A stretch of DNA of 64,000 nucleotides, from the NCBI GenBank assembly GCA_051293835.1, contig JBPKMA010000004.1, positions 124,001-188,000 on the forward strand. The letters are read 5' to 3'. The DNA is from DATLZU01 sp051293835 (GTDB lineage: Bacteria > Nitrospirota > Nitrospiria > Nitrospirales > Nitrospiraceae). The notes beneath the pieces are model-generated. The model was not told the DNA's origin, did not search any database, and worked only from the letters and a program-made list of their open reading frames with translations. Within the stretch, counting starts at the first letter, position 1; each line of letters opens with the position of its first letter. The position numbers and the translations under genes are program-made. This document shows positions 1 through 8,621 of the stretch, in pieces.

Positions 1-798
1 CGTATGGCTGCCGAGATGGCGCGGTTGATCACACGGTATGGTGGCCGTCCGCTCGTCGCTCCCGCATTGCGCGAGGTCCCGCTGGAGAACAACGCGGAGG
101 CGCTCAGGTTCGGCGAGCAACTGCTGGCCGGTCAGGTAGACATGGTCATCCTGCTCACCGGCGTGGGGACGCGCACGCTGGCGGACGTGCTGCAGACCCG
201 CTATCCGCGGGAGGCTGTCATGGCCGCGCTCTCCCGCGCGTGCCTCGTCGCACGGGGGCCGAAGCCAGTGGCGGTTCTCAAAGACCTCGGTCTGGCGCCT
301 GAGCTGACCGTCCCGGAGCCCAACACTTGGCGTGACATCCTTCAGACCATCGACGCGCACAAGCCGGTCCAGGGCCTCCACGTTGCCGTGCAGGAATACG
401 GCGTTTCGAACACGGAATTGCTTAAGGCGCTAGACGAACGCGGCGCTCGCGTGACGCGGGTGCCTGTCTATCGGTGGGCGTTGCCGGAGGATACCGGCCC
501 ACTCAAACAGGCGCTGAACACAATCCTCGCCGGCCAGGTGGACGTGGTGCTGATCACGAACGCGGCGCAAGTGGACCATGTGATGCAACTACTGGAGGAG
601 GACAAGACGACGGACCAGTTTCGGCATGCGCTGCAACGCATCGTCTTGGCTTCGATCGGCCCGACCGCCAGTGAGCGCCTTCGCCGCTATGGCCTGCCCG
701 TGGACCTGGAACCCTCCCATCCCAAAATGGGCATCCTAGTCAAAGAGACCAGCGAGCGGGCGTATCTTTTTCTCGAGGCCAAACGCCGGAGTTCGTAG
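1..798 (+). CDS. hemD: Uroporphyrinogen-III synthase family protein, 5' end cut by window edge
   Basis: 265 codons are visible; the reading frame is open to base 1 and the first residues, RMAAEMARLITRYGG, match the segment that normally follows the short N-terminal strand of HemD, so the true start lies upstream. HemD closes hydroxymethylbilane to uroporphyrinogen III in cytosolic tetrapyrrole synthesis. The two-lobed HemD pattern is visible: a first lobe with ILLTGVGTR near residue 50 and a second with VLITNAAQVDHV near 180 and LASIGPTASERLRRYG near 220. The family assignment is from these motifs. HemL, which acts earlier in the same pathway, lies far away at 59.8 kb, so the pathway is not clustered here. 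Similar proteins are sometimes HemD-like paralogues fused to other domains, and the missing N-terminus prevents excluding that. Confidence 0.85.
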   Translation, partial: RMAAEMARLITRYGGRPLVAPALREVPLENNAEALRFGEQLLAGQVDMVILLTGVGTRTLADVLQTRYPREAVMAALSRACLVARGPKPVAVLKDLGLAPELTVPEPNTWRDILQTIDAHKPVQGLHVAVQEYGVSNTELLKALDERGARVTRVPVYRWALPEDTGPLKQALNTILAGQVDVVLITNAAQVDHVMQLLEEDKTTDQFRHALQRIVLASIGPTASERLRRYGLPVDLEPSHPKMGILVKETSERAYLFLEAKRRSS

Positions 799-853
799 GG
801 ATCAGAGATCGTGACAGCGGTCCGCCAAGTTCAAAAGCTTCGCTCTGTTCAGG

Positions 854-1786
854 TCAGCCGGTTTGTCGCGGCGTCGCATCGGCCTGGTCCCCGCTCTCCT
901 TCACGTCACGTGCGCAGCGGAAGCCGAGCCAGTTCATTTTCGTGTTCGGATCGGCTCCATTGCGCTGGGCGACTCGAACGGCCGGCGTACTGTCGATCCA
1001 TCCGCCTCCGCGAAAGGCTTTCTGTGTACCGCGCTGTGGTCCTTTGGGATTCTTCTCCGGTGCGATCTTGTAGTAGGCAGGGTCGTACCAGTCCGCTACC
1101 CACTCTGCGACGTTCCCCGCCATTTGGAACACTCCGTACGGGCTGACCGCATTCTCGTACTTGTCCACGGAGATGATCGGCGGATAGAGCAGCAGCCGCT
1201 CCGGTCGATCGCGGACCGGCCCCGACAATCCCGTTCGGCCGAAGTTCGCACGAGACAATCCGGCCGGCTGGTTCCCCCAGGGGTAGATGCGCCCGTCGTC
1301 GCCCCGCGCTGCTTTTTCCCATTCGGCTTCGGTCGGCAGGCGCTTGCCGGCCCATCGGCAGTACGCGTCCGCGTCGTACCACGACACATGCATTACCGGA
1401 TGGGATGCCATCGCTTCCTGGAAGTTGCCGCCGTCGTACTTCCAATCCACCAGCGGCGGACGGTTCGTCGCCAGGACAAACCTCAGAAACTGCACGGTCG
1501 TCACTTCATATTTGTCGATGTCATAGGCGTCCAGGTAGACTTTCCGCTGCGGAAATTCCGGCTGATAGGCGTTCTTGTCCACCTTCTTATCGCTGCCCAT
1601 CAGAAACCACCCGGCCGGGATGCGCACCATCTCGTCCCTGGCTGGCAACTTCGCCCGCTCCACGGCGATCTTCTTCCCTTCCGGGGTCCATTCAGGCGTC
1701 ACGTCCGCGACATCCAACGCCCAGCTCGCACCACCCACGGCCACTGCAACCAACACTCCTACCGACATCGCCTTTCGCGCTCTCAC
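854..1786 (-). CDS. Secreted formylglycine-generating-enzyme (SUMF1) domain protein, probably non-catalytic
   Basis: 310 residues from a GTG start preceded by GGAGG at eight bases; an upstream in-frame start would have no ribosome site. A hydrophobic segment near residues 7-25 (MSVGVLVAVAVGGASWA) looks like a signal peptide. The FGE-sulfatase fold follows: MVRIPAGWFLMGS near 50, the KYEVTTVQF and HVSWYDADAYCRWAG blocks, RLPTEAEWEKAARG, then GNVAEWVADWY and the FRGGGW...GFRCARD ending. True sulfatase-activating enzymes carry a catalytic cysteine pair late in the domain; here that region reads RVAQRNGADPNTKMN, so it lacks them and is more likely a structural or binding variant. It sits 19 bases after the secreted protein at 1806-2396 and is probably co-transcribed with it. 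Confidence 0.85.
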   Translation of the reverse strand: MRARKAMSVGVLVAVAVGGASWALDVADVTPEWTPEGKKIAVERAKLPARDEMVRIPAGWFLMGSDKKVDKNAYQPEFPQRKVYLDAYDIDKYEVTTVQFLRFVLATNRPPLVDWKYDGGNFQEAMASHPVMHVSWYDADAYCRWAGKRLPTEAEWEKAARGDDGRIYPWGNQPAGLSRANFGRTGLSGPVRDRPERLLLYPPIISVDKYENAVSPYGVFQMAGNVAEWVADWYDPAYYKIAPEKNPKGPQRGTQKAFRGGGWIDSTPAVRVAQRNGADPNTKMNWLGFRCARDVKESGDQADATPRQTG

Positions 1787-1805
1787 TGCGTGTTCCTCCC
1801 TCCGC

Positions 1806-2396
1806 CTACATCCCTTCGTCGTTCTTTTCTTTCTGCGGCCCGTCAAACTCTTCCAGCGGCCGAAAGTTCACCGGCAACTGAAAGAGAAAGTCCGGGACAG
1901 ACCGGAGCTTTACATGCTGGTATTCGACGATCCAACTGCCATCCTTCCGCGCAAGTTTCATCGGGAAGCGGATATCGGTGGCGAACCATTGATAATAGAC
2001 GTCGACCCGGTCGCCTTGCTTGACGGTAACCTCATACAGGATGGTGGGATGCCCCTCTCTCTCCTCCGTCCCAATCTCCTCACGCGACACCTCGCCTTCA
2101 AGATGCTCACTGACTTTGGGTGCCTGCTCGGGATCATAAGGAACCGTTTTGAAATGTTTCATCCGCGAAAGTAGCAGCCACATAACCTGCTTGTCTTTCC
2201 GGACGATCGTAACGTTGACCGGGCTGAGGTTATGGTGTTCGAGTCGCCACATGTCGTCCCGATAGTAAATATTGGCTTTGCGGACATGACCGTCAATTTT
2301 GGTGATTTGATCGGCGGTGAATTCCAGCGCCCAGACGCCGGAGACCGGAAACCACCCCAGCACAGCCAAGAAGACGGTTGGAATCGTGCGTACCAT
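1806..2396 (-). CDS. Secreted protein of unknown function, outer-membrane-lipoprotein-sorting-like
   Basis: 196 residues from the ATG at 2396, chosen because AGGA lies about seven bases upstream and the product then begins MVRTIPTVFLAVLGWFPVSG, a clean signal peptide; earlier GTG and ATG codons in frame are possible. The mature part alternates charged strands (ANIYYRDDMWRLEHHN, VTIVRKDKQVMWLL, ILYEVTVKQGDRVDVYYQWF), a pattern resembling LolA/DUF4412-type beta-sheet proteins that handle lipid or report on a secreted substrate. That resemblance is only structural impression. It precedes the FGE-domain gene in the same direction, and the pair appears to form a small secreted-protein operon. The C-terminus is rich in charged residues without a clear motif. 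Confidence 0.7.
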   Translation of the reverse strand: MVRTIPTVFLAVLGWFPVSGVWALEFTADQITKIDGHVRKANIYYRDDMWRLEHHNLSPVNVTIVRKDKQVMWLLLSRMKHFKTVPYDPEQAPKVSEHLEGEVSREEIGTEEREGHPTILYEVTVKQGDRVDVYYQWFATDIRFPMKLARKDGSWIVEYQHVKLRSVPDFLFQLPVNFRPLEEFDGPQKEKNDEGM

Positions 2397-2463
2397 AGCG
2401 CTCATCCTATACAAGACAGCCATCGTTTTCCAGACCCGGCGGGTCAGGCGCACTGGATTCGGT

Positions 2464-3462
2464 TCACAGCACGAGCACGCCGGCGCCCTTGATCCTCCCG
2501 GCCTTCAGCGCCTGGAGCGCCTGGTTCGCTTCTTCCAACCGGAACCGCTGGGTGCGAGGCCGAATTGGAATGGCCGCCGCCTCCCGCAGCAGGTCCAGTC
2601 CATCCTGCTTCGTGTTCGCCGTCACACTGCGGACGACTCGCTCGCCGAACAGCTCGGTGTCGTAATCCAACGGCGGAATCGGCGACATATGGATCCCTGC
2701 CAAGGCTAGAGTCCCCCCCCGCTCCAAGGCCCGCAGCGCCGGCGGCACCAGGTCGCCGGCCGGCGCAAAGATGATGGCGCCGTGCAATTTGTCGGGCGGT
2801 GGGTCGGCTGCCCCGCCGACCCAGACCGCGCCCAGTTCGCGTGCGAGCGCACGATGTTCTTCCTTCAAGGAGCACACATAAACCGGGCAGCCCCAATGGC
2901 GCGCCACTTGGATAGCGATATGGGCCGAGGCGCCGAACCCGTAAAGCCCCAGCCGTTGTCCTGGCTTCACGCCGCTGAGCCGCAACGCCCGATAGCCGAT
3001 GATGCCGGCGCAAAGCAGCGGCGCCGTTTCGTCGTCGCTGAAAATCGGCGGGACAGGATAGGCAAAGCGGGCAGGCACGACCGCCCATTCAGCATAGCCG
3101 CCGTCCACGTGATACCCAGTAAATTTCGCCGCGACGCAGAGGTTCTCCCGCCCATTTGCGCAGAACTCGCACCGGCCACAGGTCTCTTGAAGCCAGGCGA
3201 TGCCGACACGGTCGCCCTCCTTCACGCCGGCGACTTCCTTGCCCACCTGATCCACGATCCCGACAACCTGATGCCCGGGAATCACCGGCTGTTTACCCGG
3301 AGGCAGCTCTCCCTCCACGATGTGCAAGTCGGTTCGGCAGACACCGCACACACGGACCCGGATGCGCACCTGACCTCTGCCCACCTCCGGAGCAGGCACG
3401 TCGCGCAGGGCGAGTGGCGCGGTCGCCACTTCGCCGGGTTTCTCCAAGACCATGGCTCTCAT
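2464..3462 (-). CDS. Zinc-dependent alcohol dehydrogenase
   Basis: 332 residues, a medium-chain dehydrogenase/reductase. The N-terminal GroES-like half carries the catalytic zinc ligands in GVCRTDLHIVEG (Cys near 38) and PGHQVVGIVDQVG (His near 62), and the structural zinc cluster in CGRCEFCANGRENLC near 95-110. The Rossmann half shows LGLYGFGASAHIAIQVAR near 170-187 for NAD(P) binding. It would oxidise alcohols or reduce aldehydes in the cytosol; the AdhA/AdhP-like subgroup is suggested by the short length and lack of insertion loops, but substrate cannot be read. The gene ends shortly before the unknown secreted gene at 2396 and lies 46 bases after the TonB-C-like gene, all on the minus strand. 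Confidence 0.88.
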   Translation of the reverse strand: MRAMVLEKPGEVATAPLALRDVPAPEVGRGQVRIRVRVCGVCRTDLHIVEGELPPGKQPVIPGHQVVGIVDQVGKEVAGVKEGDRVGIAWLQETCGRCEFCANGRENLCVAAKFTGYHVDGGYAEWAVVPARFAYPVPPIFSDDETAPLLCAGIIGYRALRLSGVKPGQRLGLYGFGASAHIAIQVARHWGCPVYVCSLKEEHRALARELGAVWVGGAADPPPDKLHGAIIFAPAGDLVPPALRALERGGTLALAGIHMSPIPPLDYDTELFGERVVRSVTANTKQDGLDLLREAAAIPIRPRTQRFRLEEANQALQALKAGRIKGAGVLVL

Positions 3463-3508
3463 GATTCGCTGGATGGCTTCTTGGGCGGTAATACTCGACG
3501 TAGACCGG

Positions 3509-4528
3509 TCAAGGCTTGAGCTGCGGGGTCACCGTCGCGGAGCCGTTGCGCCGGCTTTGAGGAGAATGGATGTTCTTGACCACGGAATGCAACCCGGTGC
3601 GCATCCGGACATGCACATCGACGGCCTCCGCTCCCAATTCCTCCGGGAACGGCGGGAACGGTTCGGCTTGGACGATGGCCTGAATGCCGGCCTCGTCGAT
3701 TTCGCGCACCCCGGACCCTCGTTCGATCTCGATCAACTGGGCGTGGCCGCTCGGGTACATCCGAAAGCGGACCCGCACGGTCTCTTGCGTGGGAATCTGC
3801 CGCTGGTAGCGCATCCGGTGACTCCAACTGCGGCTGATTAACCGACTCACTTCCTGCCAATACGCGTTGCCCTTGGCGGGCATCGGCAGCGGCAACAGGT
3901 CTTCCTCGGAAATCAAGGCATTGGCCATCGGCTTCACATCCGGCTGCACCTCTAACTGAGCGTCATCTTGAGACGCATTTTGAGACGCATCGGCTGCATC
4001 TTTTTCTTCTTCCGCTGTTGCCGCTGTTGCCACTGTTGCCGTCGCGTTCCGCTGCGCCGCTGCTTCGGACTGGCCCAGCGTCACATAGACGATCCGGGTC
4101 ATGATGCGGTCCAGCTTCATGTTCCGAAAGCGCGCGAAAGTCACATGAATTCTAGCAGCCTTCGGCGGAACCGACGTCGCGCCCAGCGGATGCGGCTCCA
4201 ATACCACCGACCCGCGAAGGGTCATGGGGAGTGAATCCGGTGTCATTGGAACGACCCGTCGCTTGAACCAGGGAGTGTCGAACACCGCAACCACAGGATC
4301 GCTCCCCGAAGGCACGCCGCCAAGCACCACCGCCAACTCGAAGCCCTTGCCCACCGACACCACCTCGTCAGTGTCGGCACCAATCAGATCGAACTGCACC
4401 CAGCGTTTGGGTGTGGCAGACGGGACGGACGGCGACGGAGCAGCCGAGACGCCGGCAGGAGGGGCCAGTACACTCACTGCGACCAAGAACGCGGCGGTCC
4501 ACAGAAATCGCGGTGCCCACAACGCCAT
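3509..4528 (-). CDS. Secreted protein with TonB/TolA-like C-terminal domain
   Basis: 339 residues with AGGA seven bases before the ATG. Residues 8-30 (LWTAAFLVAVSVLAPPAGVS) form a cleavable-looking signal peptide rather than the uncleaved anchor of canonical TonB. A central low-complexity stretch near 155-195 is rich in Ala, Thr, Glu and Gln. The C-terminal 100 residues (YWQEVSRLISRSWSHRMRY, then VRVRFRMYPSGHAQLIEIE and EAGIQAIVQAEPFPPFPEE) match the TonB_C fold with its typical sequence of helix, two strands and a proline-rich turn. No ExbB/ExbD partner is adjacent. It may be a periplasmic adaptor instead of an energy transducer. The N-terminal half is unique to me. Confidence 0.65.
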   Translation of the reverse strand: MALWAPRFLWTAAFLVAVSVLAPPAGVSAAPSPSVPSATPKRWVQFDLIGADTDEVVSVGKGFELAVVLGGVPSGSDPVVAVFDTPWFKRRVVPMTPDSLPMTLRGSVVLEPHPLGATSVPPKAARIHVTFARFRNMKLDRIMTRIVYVTLGQSEAAAQRNATATVATAATAEEEKDAADASQNASQDDAQLEVQPDVKPMANALISEEDLLPLPMPAKGNAYWQEVSRLISRSWSHRMRYQRQIPTQETVRVRFRMYPSGHAQLIEIERGSGVREIDEAGIQAIVQAEPFPPFPEELGAEAVDVHVRMRTGLHSVVKNIHSPQSRRNGSATVTPQLKP

Positions 4529-4609
4529 AGGGAAATCCTAGCGAGACGCGGCGCGCCGATCAACCATCTTTTTTCCCGCCTGATCGGCCCCCGATCCGTT
4601 TGGCTTGTG

Positions 4610-4615
4610 TATAAT
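4610..4615 (+). promoter_or_regulatory. Candidate -10 element for tdh-kbl
   Basis: A perfect TATAAT lies 25 bases before the tdh ATG. No recognisable -35 hexamer is seen at the usual distance, so the call rests on the -10 hexamer and its position between two divergent genes. A transcript starting about seven bases downstream would have a short leader that carries the ribosome site. Confidence 0.4.
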
Positions 4616-4640
4616 CAACAACAAGCAGGGAAAAGAAAAA

Positions 4641-5675
4641 ATGAGGGCCCTCGTCAAAGCCACCCCGCAACCAGGTTTGACGTTGACCCATTGGCCGGAT
4701 CCGAAGCCAGGCCCGGGGGAAGCAATCGTCCGGGTGAAAGCCACGTCCATTTGCGGGACCGACACGCATATCTATAACTGGGATGAATGGGCTCGGAACC
4801 GGATTCATCCGCCGCGCATCATCGGCCACGAGATGTGCGGCGAGGTCGTGGAGGTCGGGCCGAACGTCACGCTGGTATCCGTCGGCGATTATGTCGCAGC
4901 GGAGTCGCACATCACCTGCGGACGGTGCTTCCAATGCCGGACCGGTCAAGCCCATGTCTGTCGGGATTACCGCATCCTCGGTGTCGACCGGGACGGCTCC
5001 TATGCCGAATATGTCGCCCTGCCCGAGCACATGCTCTGGAAAACATCGCCCGAAATCCCGCCGGAGCTGGCCTGTATCCAAGAACCGTTGGGGAACGCGG
5101 TGGACGCCGCCCTGGCGGAGGACCTGACCGGGCGGACGCTGCTGATCACCGGCTGCGGCCCCACTGGACTGTTCGCCACGGCCGTCGCCAAGGTCGCTGG
5201 CGCTGCGGTTATCATCGCCTCCGACGTGAGCGATTACCGGTTAGGGCTGGCCAAGCAGCTCGGAGCCCACCATACGATCAACGTCAAGACGGACTCGCCG
5301 GAGCAAGTCGCGGCGACGATTCTAGAAATGACCGGCGGCGAGGGCGTAGACACGGCGCTGGAAATGTCCGGTGATCCCACCGCGCTGCATCAGACGTTTC
5401 GTTCGGTGAAGAACGGCGGACGGGTGACCCTGTTCGGCATCCCGACCGGGCAAGTTTGTTTCGATCTCCCCAATGAGATCATCTTTAAGGGCATCCGCGT
5501 GTACGGCGTCACCGGACGGCGGCTGTTCGGCACCTGGTACCGCTTGGCCGGGCTCTTCAAAGCCGGGCTCAATGTTCGACCAGCCGTCACCCATACCTTT
5601 CCTATGACCGAGTTTGCGCGCGGCTTCGAATTGATCAAATCGGGGCAGTGTGGGAAAGTGATTTTGTATCCGTAG
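4641..5675 (+). CDS. tdh: L-threonine 3-dehydrogenase
   Basis: 344 residues, close to the 341 of the E. coli enzyme, starting at the ATG that follows CAGGGAAAAG; a longer frame upstream lacks a ribosome site. It oxidises L-threonine to 2-amino-3-ketobutyrate with NAD in the cytosol. Catalytic zinc ligands are in TSICGTDTHIYNWDEW (Cys near 38) and IGHEMCGEVVEVG; the structural zinc motif is CGRCFQCRTGQAHVC. The Rossmann motif TGCGPTGLFATAVAKVAG lies near 170. The next gene, kbl, handles the product and begins 68 bases downstream, so the pair is the classical threonine-to-glycine operon. Confidence 0.96.
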   Translation: MRALVKATPQPGLTLTHWPDPKPGPGEAIVRVKATSICGTDTHIYNWDEWARNRIHPPRIIGHEMCGEVVEVGPNVTLVSVGDYVAAESHITCGRCFQCRTGQAHVCRDYRILGVDRDGSYAEYVALPEHMLWKTSPEIPPELACIQEPLGNAVDAALAEDLTGRTLLITGCGPTGLFATAVAKVAGAAVIIASDVSDYRLGLAKQLGAHHTINVKTDSPEQVAATILEMTGGEGVDTALEMSGDPTALHQTFRSVKNGGRVTLFGIPTGQVCFDLPNEIIFKGIRVYGVTGRRLFGTWYRLAGLFKAGLNVRPAVTHTFPMTEFARGFELIKSGQCGKVILYP

Positions 5676-5743
5676 CAAATCCCTATAAACTGGCAGCCAA
5701 CAGATTGACCTGTCCGCTACTTACTATCCACCGGCAAGAATCC

Positions 5744-6934
5744 ATGGCTTATCGCTCGCTGAAACAAGCCGTTACCGATCAGTTGGCTGAGATTCGCGCT
5801 TCGGGCCTGTACAAGGCAGAACGGCAAATCTTGGGGCCACAGGGCGCGCTCGTCCGGGTGGCGCAGGGCGAAGTCATCAATCTCTGCGCGAACAACTATC
5901 TAGGATTGGCGAATCACCCCGATGTTCGGCAGGCGGCAATCGACGGGCTCAAGCAACACGGGTACGGAATGGCGTCCGTCCGCTTCATTTGCGGGACGCA
6001 GGATCTGCACAAACGCCTCGAGCAGGCAATCAGCACCTTCCTGGGAACCGACGACACGATCCTCTACAGTTCCTGCTTCGATGCCAACACTGGGCTGTTC
6101 GAAACCTTGCTGGACGAGCGGGACGCCGTCATCAGCGATGCGCTGAATCACGCCAGCCTGATCGATGGCATCCGCTTGTGCAAGGCCAAACGGTTCCGCT
6201 ACGCGCACTCCGACATGAACGATCTGGAGGCGAAGTTGAAGGAGGCGTCCTCTTGTCGGCTCCGGCTGATCGCCACCGACGGCGTATTTTCGATGGACGG
6301 CGATCCGGCGAAGCTCGACGAGATCGTGGCGCTCGCAGAGCGGTATGACGCGGCCGTTGTCGTGGATGATAGCCACGCGACTGGCGTGCTTGGCAAAGGC
6401 GGGCGCGGGACTCCGGACCACTTCGGCGTCGCGGACCGGATCGACCTCATCACCAGCACCCTGGGCAAGGCGCTGGGCGGCGCGGCGGGTGGGTTCACCT
6501 CGGGACGGAGCGAGATCATCGAATTGCTCCGACAACGCTCACGCCCCTATCTCTTTTCGAACGCCCTGCCACCAGTGATCACGGCTGCCACGCTCCAAGC
6601 ACTGAAGCTCGTGGCGCAAGGAGAGGCGCTACGCACTACCCTCCGCGAGAATACGGCGTTCTTCCGCTCGCAGCTTACCGCGCTCGGCTTCACCCTCATC
6701 CCCGGCGACCACCCCATCATCCCGATCATGCTGGGCGAGGCCAAGCTGGCGACACAAATGGCGGACCGCTTGCTCCGGGAAGGGATCTACGTGGTGGGAT
6801 TCAGTTATCCGGTGGTGCCGAAAGGGCAAGCGCGGATTCGTGTGCAGATCTCGGCCGCCCATACACGGGCGCAGCTCGAACGGGCCGTCCAGGCCTTCGC
6901 GGCAGTCGGGCGGGAACTGGGCGTCATCACGTAG
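5744..6934 (+). CDS. kbl: Glycine C-acetyltransferase (2-amino-3-ketobutyrate CoA ligase)
   Basis: 396 residues, near the 398 of E. coli Kbl. The ATG at 5744 gives the family-typical beginning MAYRSLKQAVTDQLAEIR; an upstream in-frame start would overlap tdh and has no support. This PLP enzyme cleaves 2-amino-3-ketobutyrate with CoA to glycine and acetyl-CoA. Visible landmarks are NLCANNYLGLANHP near 52, VRFICGTQDLHKRLE, the PLP-contact DDSHATGVLG near 208, and the lysine-bearing STLGKALGGAAGGFTSG near 240. It follows tdh directly. A long inverted repeat starts at its stop codon and could end the transcript. Confidence 0.96.
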   Translation: MAYRSLKQAVTDQLAEIRASGLYKAERQILGPQGALVRVAQGEVINLCANNYLGLANHPDVRQAAIDGLKQHGYGMASVRFICGTQDLHKRLEQAISTFLGTDDTILYSSCFDANTGLFETLLDERDAVISDALNHASLIDGIRLCKAKRFRYAHSDMNDLEAKLKEASSCRLRLIATDGVFSMDGDPAKLDEIVALAERYDAAVVVDDSHATGVLGKGGRGTPDHFGVADRIDLITSTLGKALGGAAGGFTSGRSEIIELLRQRSRPYLFSNALPPVITAATLQALKLVAQGEALRTTLRENTAFFRSQLTALGFTLIPGDHPIIPIMLGEAKLATQMADRLLREGIYVVGFSYPVVPKGQARIRVQISAAHTRAQLERAVQAFAAVGRELGVIT

Positions 6935-7013
6935 CGCGTGTGCTGGGTTTGTCTCGTTGGTCGAGTCTCTTGGGTTCCCACTCCGATCAACGAAACAAAC
7001 CAAGCTCACGCGC
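6934..7013. repeat. Long imperfect inverted repeat between convergent kbl and mlaA
   Basis: The left arm (6934-6965) and right arm (6981-7013) pair over about 32 positions with roughly five mismatches; both arms begin and end with GCGCGTG and share a GGTTTGTyTCGTTGrTCG core. The loop is only 15 bases. It fills the whole gap between two convergent genes and is followed by TTCTTTTTC on the plus strand, so it could be a bidirectional terminator or a palindromic mobile remnant. Confidence 0.75.
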
Positions 7014-7025
7014 CAACGTTCTTTT

Positions 7026-7991
7026 TCATTCCCGGATCGCCTTCGCCCGCTTCTGCAGGTAGGCATTGCGCACGGCGGTGTAGAGATCGAGCGTTGCTTC
7101 TTCTACTCCTTCGAACGTTTCCAGATTCAGCGAGCGTTCATTGACGATTTGGCCAACACGGGTGCCGAGCTGGGCAAACGTCGATGTGGTGCGATTCTTG
7201 TGGGCAACCAGTGATGGAGCCCCTTTCACCTCGACCACGGGAAAGACCAGCCAGTTGATCGGATCAAGCGCGAGGTCGATGACATACCCGACGGCGTCGC
7301 GGACCGTCAACGGCGGAAGCAGCGGCAACACCACATACGGACCGGGTCCGACGCCATAGACGCCGAGCGTCTGCCCCGAGTCTTCCTCTGGCGTCTGCCA
7401 ATGGAACCTGTCCTTCGCGACGTCAAAGAACCCCGCGACGCCTAACGTCGTGTTCACGACAAACCGACCCAGTTCCAACCCAGCTCCTTTAACCTTTCCC
7501 TGCGCGAGGTTGTTCACAAACCGCGGGACGAACCGAACGTTATGAAAGAAGTTGCGCACGCTGACCTGCACCCGATCAGGCAAGATGAAGTTGTAGACCT
7601 GTGCGATCGGCTTCACCACGTATTTGTCGACTTTGCGATTGAATTCGAACATGACGCTGTTGAACGGCTCCCACGGATCGTACTCCTCCTGTTCGGACAA
7701 GGCTTCGCCGGGTTTGGCAAAAGGATCGTAAAACTCATCCTCGGCTGGCTGCGATTGGGATGGCGTCTGTGCAAGGACCGGCTCGCGCTGCTCTGTCCCG
7801 GGTACAGCGGGCACAGGAAGTTGCCCGTTCGTCTGGTCCATCGACGGCGGGTTCGGTACGATGCCTGAAGGGGACAGCGGAGCGGTTAAGGGGAAGTCGA
7901 GCCGATGGTCGAACCAATTGGCGCATCCTCCGAATCCGATCACCGCAACCGTGGCGCATAGCCGCAGCAGCTTCCCCCACCGTCGTCGCAC
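7026..7991 (-). CDS. mlaA: MlaA-family (VacJ) outer-membrane lipoprotein
   Basis: 321 residues from a GTG with AGGAGG five bases upstream. The beginning is a lipoprotein signal: a positively charged start, hydrophobic ATVAVIGFGG and Cys23. A proline- and glutamine-rich linker to about residue 90 precedes the MlaA domain: DPWEPFNSVMFEFNRKVD, RNFFHNVRFVPRFVNNLAQG, FVVNTTLGVAGFFDVA and GVGPGPYVVLPLLPP, all diagnostic. MlaA forms a ring in the outer membrane that removes misplaced phospholipids and passes them to periplasmic MlaC. No mlaBCDEF genes occur in this window. The linker is longer than in E. coli MlaA, which has almost none. Confidence 0.92.
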   Translation of the reverse strand: MRRRWGKLLRLCATVAVIGFGGCANWFDHRLDFPLTAPLSPSGIVPNPPSMDQTNGQLPVPAVPGTEQREPVLAQTPSQSQPAEDEFYDPFAKPGEALSEQEEYDPWEPFNSVMFEFNRKVDKYVVKPIAQVYNFILPDRVQVSVRNFFHNVRFVPRFVNNLAQGKVKGAGLELGRFVVNTTLGVAGFFDVAKDRFHWQTPEEDSGQTLGVYGVGPGPYVVLPLLPPLTVRDAVGYVIDLALDPINWLVFPVVEVKGAPSLVAHKNRTTSTFAQLGTRVGQIVNERSLNLETFEGVEEATLDLYTAVRNAYLQKRAKAIRE

Positions 7992-8207
7992 ACATTCCTC
8001 CTTTCCGCTTCTGTTCGCCATCAGGACGCATGGTTGGCCTCATGGCGGTGCCCTGCCCTCAGCGGTCGCTGAAGGGGAAAATCCTGCGCACTTTACCAAA
8101 ATGTCGGTGAAAGCGCCAAATAATTACGTACGTTTGTCGCGCTCGCGCGGTCGGCGCGGCGGAAAGACGCGCGAGAACGCAGGCCGCTCCGCACAGGCAG
8201 GAAAACG

Positions 8208-8470
8208 CTACGGCCCCACATGCTCTTTGAGAATGACCGAGTCTCTCAACGGCGAGTTCTTGGGCGACAACTTCGCGACTCGCTTGAAGGCTGCCGCGGC
8301 GCCCTCGTGATCACCCAATTTGCGTCCAGCGTCAACCTGAGGTTGTAATGCGCCTCGGCCAGCCTTTCGTCGGCATGAACGGCTTTGCGGACCTGTTGCT
8401 CTGCGAGATCCCAACGTCGTTCCTCCGGTCGCCAGACTGAGGACAGCCCCGATCGAGAACACCACATGTT
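8208..8470 (-). pseudogene. TPR protein fragment with frameshift
   Basis: Two minus-strand frames join to one TPR-like sequence: WDLAEQQVRKAVHADERL plus AEAHYNLRLTLDAN in one frame, continuing as GDHEGAAAAFKRVAKLSP and KNSPLRDSVILKEHVGP in another from about 8320. The junction requires at least one indel, and no plausible start precedes the first piece. This is best read as the tail of a decayed tetratricopeptide gene. It lies in the gap between mlaA and the hydrolase. Confidence 0.6.
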
Positions 8471-8621
8471 TTAGGTCTCGCCCCTCCGTGTTGCTCGAGG
8501 TGATTAAGCCAGATGTCACGGGAATCTCTTCACAAACGATAGCCTGCGGCTCTCGAGGAGCTGGGGCCCGGTCGTCCACTAATCAGCCTCAACAAGAAGT
8601 TCCTACAACGCCCTCTGCCTC

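Noticed and set aside
863..2023. 386-codon open frame on the plus strand
   Set aside because: It lies opposite the FGE-domain gene and its neighbour; no ribosome site or domain.
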